A stretch of DNA of 64,000 bases from Harmonia axyridis. Its lineage: Eukaryota > Arthropoda > Insecta > Coleoptera > Coccinellidae. Positions 56,111-64,000 of this stretch are shown here, in pieces. The notes beneath the pieces are model-generated. The model did no database searches and had not been told where the DNA came from. It was given only the letters and a program-made list of their open reading frames with translations. The first letter of the stretch is position 1, and every line of letters starts with the position of its first letter. The stretch covers positions 21,764,501 through 21,828,500 of the forward strand of contig NC_059504.1 in the NCBI RefSeq assembly GCF_914767665.1. The letters are read 5' to 3'. A program made the position numbers and the translations under genes.

Positions 56111-56849
56111 TCATCAGAATAAGAATATATTATGTATGAAAAAGGCAAAACTATGCTGTATTAGATGATGAATAAGAATTAGTATGCAATGAAAGTTGAT
56201 ATATGAAGAGAAGAAAAGTAAATTTCTAATATAAATTTGCGTGCTGCTTTCGAATTCCATAATTTATGTATAACAAAATTATTTTGAAAACTTGACAATT
56301 TCGTTCTTTATTTTCTGAAAAAATTTAGTTAGAATGGCACTAGTTTTGTTCCAGCAGATTCTGATTCGAAAGGGGAAAGAAGCAAAGAAAGGATTTAATA
56401 TTCATTGCAATTCAACTCAAAATTTCAGTAGAAAATGTATTCATACTTACAACCCTCTTCACCACTTCTTATTTATTCAATTGTTACTTTTCGCTTGAAA
56501 TTTGTTCTCAAACTTCTCGCTGCTTCGTCTATTCTAACGGTAGTAAATCCGGACACGAAAATATGCAAAAAAAATGTCGAAAAATTGTCGAGAAATTAAG
56601 TAAGGTGAGAAATTCTTCGAAAATCACGAGGATTCAAATATCTCGTAAACTGTTGATTTTTAGTTATCACCCAATATAGCTCAAACGACAGCAAATGAGT
56701 CATACTAACACGTCTAATTTGGAAATACCCTGTATTCACATACACACTGCATTTTCCAATATTCATTATTGGGTTATGTTGTCCATATTCTTCTTGAATT
56801 TTCTGATCCTGATGGTTGTATTGAAATTGTCGCGATCTCTTTCATGTTT

Positions 56850-57100
56850 TCTATATTGACTCAAAAAAGTTGACAAAAATTAGATATTAGAAAAGAGAAA
56901 AAGTCGACCGGAGCCATATCAGGAGAATTTGGTAGTTTTTCCATATGGTTTATTAAGTCTTCATTTGCAGTGCAAGATTCGAAACAAATTATGTTTTCGA
57001 TATATTCTCCATTGTAAAATGGCAAAACACACTTGAGATGAAGTGACAAAATGAAGAACTGTAAAGAAATCCATGACGTTCAAACTCTGCGTAAGTTTAG
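56850..57100 (-). pseudogene. Possible mariner fragment
   Basis: The minus-strand frame (56861-57049) ends HMEKLPNSPDMAPVDFFSFL. The NSPDMAP.DFF block resembles the mariner third-Asp motif (YSPDLAP.D). The upstream residues do not align well. It is a very decayed remnant in senseless intron 3. Confidence 0.5.
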
Positions 57101-57876
57101 AGGAAAGTTGAACCACCGTTTTGTTTTACGAAAAACATTATTCAAACAATATCTTCCAGCAGACTTTCTGAATTATTCATCCCATTTTTTATCAAAAAAA
57201 AATTTTTTTTATGTGAAATGAGAAAAATAGTAAATTTTTGTCTGAAATTCGCGGTATTGACGCCACATCGAATCGATTTCCATTACATTCGTAGAAATAT
57301 TCAAATCAGATTAACAGATTTCGTATTCCCCTTCCCTTATCAATTATTTAGCGAATCTAACGACCAGATTGTATTCATAAAACAAGAACTCGAATAAATA
57401 ATTAGCGAAGGAAAACATGCATGCCAGGAATTGATTTCGGAAAACCGTGGAAAACATTAATGGGGCAACTACATTATTCAACTAAAGGCAGCAATTCCGT
57501 TATAAATAATAGAGATGCAATAAGTTCAACTTCTGAAACAAGCTCAGGACATTAAAAGTACATCATTCTAAATCATAGTCAAAACGGTAACGATCAAGTC
57601 ATTCTGATGGCCAATACTTTAATAAATAATGCTTTCACTTTAATCGGTTCGGACCATTCATTAAATCCAGACAAAGTACGGTTTGAACTTTTGAATCTGT
57701 TAACATGAAAATCTACCCGCCGTAATGTATGCAGTAATACCACCATACACGATAAAAATGATGGATGTCCATTTTAGAAACAGAATAATCGAGCAGTGCT
57801 ATTTACAGGAAGAACATTTGATATTTTGCACTTCTTTTTCTTATATTATTGGGATTTTGCAATCTTGAGAGTAGGG
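57101..57876. other. senseless intron 3: no repeat recognised
   Basis: A moderately less A+T-rich stretch (about 57330-57620) without paired transposon ends. It could include conserved intronic regulatory DNA, but no motif cluster identifies it. Confidence 0.3.
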
Positions 57877-58850
57877 GTTCATCAAGCCAAGTAGCTTGAC
57901 ATTTTAACCAACTGCTTGACTTGAAAATCAAGCTCGTGAGAAATTACATACTTGAGCTTGACTTGACTTGATTTTAGATATTTATTGTTTGACTTGATAT
58001 CAAGCTTCTTGATATGCACGAGATCTGATTTGCTCAAAAATGTTGAGCCAAACTGAAGTTACAGGCGTTTCAATCAGTCAGATTTCTCCCTTTCACCTAC
58101 CCTTATTTGATGTCGTAAAATTGAAAATGACAATCCAAAAAGATAGAGAATTTTGTAAGGATTACAGTGATGACATTTTTTCTTCAACTCCATATGAAAC
58201 ATTTTCGAGTAAAATTCATTTTTCTACTCGATGGTAGTTATTACTCCCCCTAGCGGTAGAGGTATGAACTTCAAAATTATTTCCAGTGTGTTCTTTTGTA
58301 CACTTTAGTGTTGAAATTTTTTACCGCAAGTCTCTACGATGAGTGGATCCTGAGATATAACCGCTTACCTCGCTTATTTGCCCACCCTGTACAAGCAAAG
58401 ACTCATCCTGTATAGTTGGGCTATATATTTCTGCTGACTGATGTCTGTCAGATTTTCAAACAATTTACTGAATGACTGATTTCCATCCTTTGAAGAAAAA
58501 GTAGAGAGTTTTTTCTGAAAATCTGACCAGAACAAGAGAACTGCACAAATGTAGCAAAAGTATCTGAAGCAATTTTCGCCAAAGAAAAACGGAAGTGCAT
58601 GACTAACTTCCTTCAATTTTTTCACGGAAATGTTAGGGGCACAAGTCCCCATTGATGCAGCATAATTTTTACACATATTTTCATTTGAAAAATCGAAATA
58701 CAGATGTGGTGGGATGAGTTTTTTTATTTTTTTGTGATTTATATTGATTTAATTTATGTTTCTATTTCAAAAAAGTTGATATTTTCGTTTCTTTGATATA
58801 ATAGGTTTAATAAATAAAAGTGTTTTTTGCAAGGTTCCTACTCATTTAAT
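57877..58850 (+). mobile_element. CTTGA-rich hAT copy, reverse of 14549 copy
   Basis: The left part (57877-58023) is the reverse complement of the right end of the 14549-17955 element, without the piggyBac. The right part (58700-58850) is the reverse complement of about 14720-14860. Between them lie a truncated foldback element (58024-58389) and a stretch with a 100-codon minus-strand frame (58374-58676) whose residues I cannot assign, though position suggests it derives from this hAT. No intact terminus exists at the right. Confidence 0.6.
58024..58389. mobile_element. Truncated arm of the large foldback family
   Basis: Aligns almost throughout with 33385-33746, the outer half of the right arm of the foldback at 32199. 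It shares GCTCAAAAATGTTGAGCCAA, CCCCCTAGCGGT, TTTTTTACCGCAAGTCTCTA and the terminus GCTTATTTGCCCACCCTG followed by TA. The other arm is absent, and the left break falls inside a CTTGA-rich hAT copy. Confidence 0.85.
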
Positions 58851-59104
58851 CATTTTTTATTACCTCCTTATAATAACTTTCACACTGTATATCCTCACAA
58901 TTCAGATTCCTGTTCAAGTGAGAAACTGTAGGACATAAATTCAACATTAATTTCTGGCACGTTCGAAACTCAGAAAAAACAACACCGTATGCAAAAAGCA
59001 TGATTAAATCTGAGTGAAATATTCTATGAGGTGAAAATTTTAATGGTTTTTAATAGGTAATTACAATAAAATGCATTGATTGAATTGACGAAATCGTTTC
59101 CATC
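58851..59104. other. senseless intron 3: no feature seen
   Basis: Short A+T-rich stretch leading to the target-site duplication TTTCCATC (59097-59104) of the next hAT element. Confidence 0.35.
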
Positions 59105-60237
59105 CATGGGCGCCCACAGGGGGGGGCCAGGGGGGGCCATGGCCCTCCCTGAGATTTTAGATGCCTCATTTTTCAGCACCACACCCTCAATATTACTTTC
59201 TCAATCCAAAGGGCAAGGAAAAAAGGAAAGTAATAGATTCACAACTATTTTCCGGTTTTCAATGGAATTACATACTATAGATATAATCCATAATCGGCAG
59301 AGGTATTTTTTGAATTGAAAACTTCTTTAGGCGCTTTGAGCACTTCTTGGGTGAAGAAAAATCATGGAATCGAAAGCACTCCATGCGTGTCAATTTGTTT
59401 ATAAATTCATCTTATACACTGCGTCCGTAACCGTTAAGTATGGAACAAAATTCATTTTTACCTAAACAAACCATTTTAAGAAATAATCCTGAAACACGTC
59501 GATTTTTATTTTAATTTATCGTATTTTAAAATAATAATCTAATATACAGGGTGAATTACTTTGGAGTAATGACGTCAGCGTCATTTTTTTTTAATGGAAT
59601 ACCCCCATTTTGTCTCAATTTTCCGATTACTCTGGCTGAGTAGATTCCAAAAATGTATCACATGTTGATTCCATTTGTACAGGGTGGACAAAAATACAAT
59701 AGTTTTGTGTGTGCTTATAAAGTGACGCGTAACATTCTTTATGAGTTAAATTAACAATATTATCAAAAATACGGCAATTGGTTTGAATATAACACCCTGT
59801 AGTTTGTTACATTTTTAGATTAATAAAAATGTATAAAAATAAGAAATTTCTTTCATATTATGTCTGCTAGACCACAAGTACCAAACATGTTTGGAAACAG
59901 CTCATTTTTATTAATCTAAAATGTAACAAACTACAGGGTGTTACATTCAAACCAATTAGCGCTAGACAATAAGTATTTTTGATAATATGGTTAATTTAAC
60001 TAATAAAGAATAGTATGCGTTATTTTATGAGCACACACGAAACTATTGTATTTTTGTCCACCCTGTACCACATTTAGTGATCTTTTGAAATTCAGAGTAG
60101 ACGCTGGTGATAAATATAAATACAGAAATAGAAAGAAACGGAACACTGATGTAACCTACGACAATCATGGACACCTTATCGTTTTTCAATAATTTTCATT
60201 TTGCCCCCCCTGAGAAAAATTTCTGCGGGCGCCCATG
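59105..60237. mobile_element. hAT transposon copy 2, non-autonomous, with nested MITE
   Basis: The ends CATGGGCGCC and GGCGCCCATG are flanked by identical TTTCCATC (59097-59104 and 60238-60245). The first 310 bp match the right end of copy 1 (10426 down to about 10100), and the last 150 bp match its left end (4519 onward), so copy 2 is inverted relative to copy 1. No transposase is left. From about 59412 the interior is other sequence, including a TA-flanked MITE (59680-60065). It lies in senseless intron 3. Confidence 0.9.
59680..60065. mobile_element. TA-flanked foldback MITE (CAGGGTGGACAAAAATAC ends)
   Basis: CAGGGTGGACAAAAATACAA at the left pairs with TTGTATTTTTGTCCACCCTG at the right, with TA outside each end (59678-59679 and 60066-60067). 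The arms of about 160 bp are imperfect reverse complements, including a shared internal ACACCCTGTAGTTTGTTACA block. About 60 bp separate the arms. The first seven bases equal those of the 32199 foldback family, but the rest differs. Non-coding; a Tc1/mariner-type MITE is likely. Confidence 0.85.
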
Positions 60238-60245
60238 TTTCCATC

Positions 60246-60736
60246 CCAGTTTATTTAAAAAACTGAACATACATGAAACATGGTAAAAGGTTGCTATTAG
60301 CAATTTACATAATTTGAAAACAGATAATTCCGATAGTAAGTTTTCATGATTGATAAATTCTCTTGGAGCGCTTGTTTTCTGAATAGGATACAATATATGT
60401 AATTTCATCGGAATTTTCATTTCATTCATTTTTTAGCCAATTTAACATTGATTGATTGATTGAATTAATTATAGTTCCAAACTGTCATTTCCGAACTACT
60501 TATTAAGAATTCAAAATAGAATTAAATTTTATCTAATCATCCGTAAACACATATATAACTCGTGAACGAAGAGACCTTAAAACTTGAAATTTTCGAGTTC
60601 TAGGTTTAGGTCGCAGTTGAGTGAAATACTTGGATCAAATCTACCCGAATGAACTCAAAATGTAGGTAGGACCGAGTTCAAATTTTCCACTTATTTATAT
60701 GAAGATTGAAGTCAATGTGTTTTGTTTTACTATTAT
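60246..60736. other. senseless intron 3: no feature seen
   Basis: A+T-rich stretch between two transposons. The minus-strand frame 60196-60429 overlaps the hAT terminus and is not a gene. Confidence 0.35.
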
Positions 60737-61149
60737 AGGCAGTAAAGTAGATTGGTTGCCGCGGCTTCAGCCAAGGCAGTCAATCTACTTGCTGCCGACT
60801 TGAACATATAATTTTTGCTTCGATTTTTTATAATGAAACATGTAGGATATTTCATTTGCAAATTATTACAATTCCCGCAATCTTTTTAGTTTTCCTATAG
60901 TGAAATTTGATAGAAATCGCAATTGTTGGAATGGTTGGTTGCTATGGAAATGTCCATGATAATTATAGCTTGACAACTTATGAAATCTGACAGTTTTTTG
61001 GAAAAATATCGGATATATTCATATTATGGAAAGTGATAGCGACTTAGAAGTACTTACTCCTCCAAAAATAAGGAAGGTGCCAAAAAATATTGCTTGTCAG
61101 AAAATATCGAATGTCTTATTCAAATTTAGGGTAATCACTTTGCTGCCTA
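60737..61149 (+). mobile_element. Small DNA transposon with TAGGCAG ends, N-terminal ORF stub
   Basis: TAGGCAGTAAAGTAGATT at the left and AATCACTTTGCTGCCTA at the right are inverted repeats with two differences. A third copy of the terminal motif (CAATCTACTTGCTGCC) lies just inside the left end, pairing with it as a hairpin. The frame at 61026 starts MESDSDLEVLTPPKIRKVPK and runs about 45 codons to a stop beyond the right end. It resembles N-termini of insect tyrosine-recombinase (Crypton-like) transposon proteins, from memory only. It is probably a deleted copy, class uncertain. Confidence 0.5.
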
Positions 61150-63566
61150 GGCAGGAAAAGTTATACTTTGCTGATTGATATGTGCCTGTAAAATCAATAT
61201 TTACTGTTAATCCAGGAAAAAATTCCATGTCCACCAATTCATCATAACCATAGAAACTTCAAATTTTGCGTGTGGGTGTAAAATATCAATTTCAATCTTT
61301 TCGCAATACTTCATGTTGATTATCGATACAATTCAAAATTCAAGCAGAATATCAAAAATCCTAATATTTCCGAGACAACATATCTGACAAGTCTGCAATC
61401 TGGAGTTCGATTTTGCAGAAATGGTGTTTTACGTTTAGATTAACACCATAACTCCGGTTACTTCCTCAATAGGCAAACTTCTCCCAATGATTTTGACCGC
61501 ATTTCGAAATATTGAATGCATACTACTTCGTGGCCCCTTCCACATCGATCTCCTTTCTTTATTCATTTATTCTTATTCAATTGTCGACCACTATTCTTGA
61601 ATAAAACCTCAGAATCACCAAACTATCATTGTATCATTTCGACAAAATTACATTACTGACATTGAAATAATGTCACCTTGTGAATAATTCACTTAAGGAA
61701 ATGGCACCCCAAAGGAAACCTATTTCCATCGAGGAAAATTATTTTTCCACCGTCTTTCCTTCCATAGATAGAAGGGTTGGGATTCCTGTAATCCTGTATA
61801 TTAATTACAACCATCAGTCCACTTGATGTCCATCATAAACGACGTTTTCGACCGAATCTTAAGGAAAGCAATAAACGCTGAATATTTTCTTTCAATATTT
61901 CATTTAATTACCAGTTCGCTGTCGGTAGAATCGTAACGAAAAGGAAAACTCAAGCTAATTGCGCTGACAAATAATTCAAAAGAATAAAATGTTCTTGTTG
62001 GATTACCACTGTTGGTTTAATTGCTTTCTAATTACTAAATACTTATTTGTTTTTATTACTTATAGACATATTCCACTGTGGTTTCTGTCGTCACGATATC
62101 ATTACTGAATAATTGATGATTTTCTCCTGCTTGAATAATAAATATCGAACTATCGTCTTCTATAGAGATATATTATCGAGTGCACGATATTATAGCTTGG
62201 AAATCAGTTGATTCGTTCGGAGAAATAGTAGATACTATTTCAAGAACATGATTTGTTAAACTTTGAAATTTTCCACATGACCTTCAATGCCTTTATCAAT
62301 TTATCATCACAGTATGACCTATAATATAGTTTATGCAACTGTAGGGTATTTCTTGTTATCTAGGAATAATATAAAGGATGCCGGGTTTCTTAGAATCAGT
62401 TTATTCACACTATGTACATCAGTACTCGAAGTCAATTGACCGTACAGCCACTGTACTGTATCGTTATTATATTCTGTCTACTCATTAACTATCAACTATT
62501 CTCCTTCTTCGAATACCGCCTCCCTCGTTAATATGTCTATATACTCTATATACTTTTAAGTCCTTTTTTTCCCCTTAACTATACACCATCGATGAACTAC
62601 GTGGTCCGTTACTACAGAAAAGAGATGAAGAGATTACCCGGAATATGAGTGATAACAATACCTCATTTCATCAGTAATTATAATATAAATAAAGTTTATT
62701 TACCAAAAAAATGTGTTACATAGATAACAAAAGAATAGTTGAGATGTAAATGAACTGAAGTTGCATTAATACACATACTGATGATGACATAATAAAAAAA
62801 TAGAAAATAATAAACAAGAGACAAATTAAAGATTTGAAACTCTAATGAAATGTACCTACCCGCGGCCAACTAAATACAAGATTCGGAGATTTAACTTTGA
62901 ACTTATTATTTGCAATATTCTCATATCTGGATCCTCATTATCAAATGAAATTTTCCATCGAAAAGATTAAAATGCATCTAAATTGATCAGTTGACTTGAT
63001 GAATGAATAAATTTGCGAATGAAGCTGAAAATATTGACGCTCTTACAGCAAAAAATTACAGGTTGGCTTCACCAGAGCTGGTCAATATATCAATATTAAT
63101 AACAGTGACCAATCATTTTTATCGGATTTATCGTTAAATAAAGACGATGAAGATGATAAGAACACATCATACGAATGCTTTTGGAGAAAGTTCTCATATT
63201 GAAAGGACTATTAGATGAATACAATTCAAAAAACATATTCCTAATGCAAATCCATTACATCCTTATAGGTATAAGGTATAAGGTTTTTTCTCTAATTCTG
63301 TGGTTATTCCGTTCATTCTTCCACATCTTGTAGAACAAAATCGTGCGAGAATATATCAGAAACGCACAGTTTTCATGGTTATATTTTATTATTATATGTT
63401 GATAATCCGAACTTTCCGCCACGGCTTTATCTGTCAATTCATCAATTTGCCTTAAAGAAATCAGTTATGCCAACCAACATTTTTCAATGCAAAAATCACT
63501 AAATGATATTCATGGAAATATTTAATTAATTTCAATAAATATGCAATGAATTAGAGAAAATAATGT
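61150..63566. other. senseless intron 3, right part: no recognisable gene
   Basis: No protein motif or paired transposon terminus is visible. Less A+T-rich blocks lie at about 61650-61870 and 62340-62650. The latter includes a TATAAAGG (62370-62377) with TCAGT 26 bp downstream (62396-62400), a core-promoter-like pair described separately. ATAAATAAAGTTTATTTACC near 62687 resembles a LINE 3' end. Confidence 0.35.
62370..62400 (+). promoter_or_regulatory. Core-promoter-like TATA and initiator pair
   Basis: TATAAAGG (62370-62377) is followed by ATCAGTTTATT, whose TCAGT (62396-62400) fits the arthropod initiator. The spacing from the first T of TATA to the A of TCA is 28 bp, about what is expected. 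The surrounding 300 bp could be a solo LTR, which would carry its own promoter, or an alternative senseless promoter inside intron 3. No transcript evidence. Confidence 0.3.
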
Positions 63567-63686
63567 ATAATACTCGTACAGAAGGCTCATTCTACCACTC
63601 GTTCATTCAAAAACTCGCCACTTCGTGGCTCGTTTTTGAATTTTGAACTCGTGGAAGAATATCAATGCCTTCTGCACTTGTATTAT
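63567..63686. mobile_element. 120-bp foldback MITE before senseless exon 4
   Basis: ATAATAC, a GT.CAGAAGGC block, a CACTCGTTC-like block, and AAAACTCGCCAC pair in order with their approximate complements GTGGCTCGTTTT, GAACTCGTGG, GCCTTCTGCAC and GTATTAT around a 3-bp loop (TTC). Almost the whole element is one hairpin. It ends 173 bp before the exon 4 start, so it is present in the pre-mRNA close to the acceptor. Confidence 0.75.
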
Positions 63687-63859
63687 AAATAACTATTCCC
63701 GATTATTTACTTGCATTTTCCATATTCTTCTTGAAGTTTCTGATTCTGGTTGAGCAATCAACATGAAATTTTGCAAAAAGCTTGAAATTGTCAATCTTTA
63801 TCTGAATGCAAATGTTTACTCTAATTCATTAGATTACTGTATTTACACCTTTTTTCCAG

Positions 63860-64000
63860 TGTCAACAATGTGGAAAGTCTTTCAAAAGATCCTCTACGCT
63901 ATCCACGCATCTCCTTATACATTCGGACACCAGGCCATACCCTTGCCAATATTGTGGGAAAAGGTTTCACCAGAAATCAGACATGAAAAAGCATACTTAT
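63860..64000 (+). CDS. sens: senseless coding exon 4, zinc fingers 1-2 (runs off window)
   Basis: Acceptor CCTTTTTTCCAG ends at 63859. The exon opens in phase 0 with CQQCGKSFKRSSTLSTHLLI then HSDTRPYPCQYCGKRFHQKS and DMKKHTY at the window edge. These are the first C2H2 finger and most of the second of the senseless/Gfi1 DNA-binding domain, including the near-invariant KRSSTLSTHLLIHSDTRPYP segment. The preceding exon supplies QFT before the first Cys, as in family members. Drosophila Senseless has four fingers, so two more should follow outside the window. The 8.4-kb intron just before the fingers is packed with transposons. This exon is what identifies the gene, and confidence in the family is very high. 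Confidence 0.96.

Noticed and set aside
1..64000. CRISPR arrays, bacterial operons, ribosome-binding sites and terminators
   Set aside because: The spliced zinc-finger gene and the transposon families show a eukaryotic genome. No regularly spaced direct repeats were seen.

Overview
This is an A+T-rich animal window, and almost certainly an insect one. It contains four exons of a senseless/Gfi1-type zinc-finger gene, spliceosomal introns with GT/AG borders, and many mariner, hAT, piggyBac and LINE copies. A holometabolous insect, perhaps a beetle, fits best; the order is inference. No rRNA, tRNA, CRISPR array or bacterial-type operon was found. Most short open frames are non-coding or decayed transposon sequence.

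The only host gene I can support is at the right. senseless (+ strand) has exons at 49614-49822, 50599-50787, 55190-55428 and 63860-64000, running off the window. Splice phases agree across all three junctions. The product is a Pro/Ser-rich N-terminus, a PLNLS CtBP-type motif, then C2H2 fingers matching the senseless/Gfi1 family. The roughly 49 kb to the left hold no other host gene that I can see, so they may be its regulatory territory. Four blocks there are less A+T-rich and not explained by transposons (about 21.9-22.2, 28.9-29.3, 37.3-37.6 and 46.3-46.7 kb); they are candidate control regions only.

The rest is layered mobile DNA. At 3.8-10.8 kb a mariner remnant lies beside a hAT element (perfect 8-bp target duplication) that swallowed a 4.3-kb LINE. 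At 14.5-18 kb an old hAT carries a nearly intact piggyBac inserted at TTAA. At 20.5-21.7 kb is a second, dead piggyBac. Decayed LINE and mariner pieces fill 19-28 kb and 42-48 kb. At 32.2-33.7 kb is a 1.5-kb foldback element with arms of about 750 bp. At 33.9-37.2 kb an LTR remnant with a primer-binding site, a third hAT and a Copia integrase remnant are stacked. The senseless introns hold a second mariner, further hAT copies and several foldback MITEs.

Related copies inside the window serve as empty sites. The piggyBac insertion at 15.43 kb can be checked against 57.9 kb, and the hAT insertion at 4.52 kb against 50.0 kb in senseless intron 1. I saw no convincing new biological system. The most unusual items are the nested insertions with internal empty-site controls, the giant foldback family, a LINE with long open frames but no ATG at the expected starts, and a piggyBac gene with a probable 13-nt first exon.
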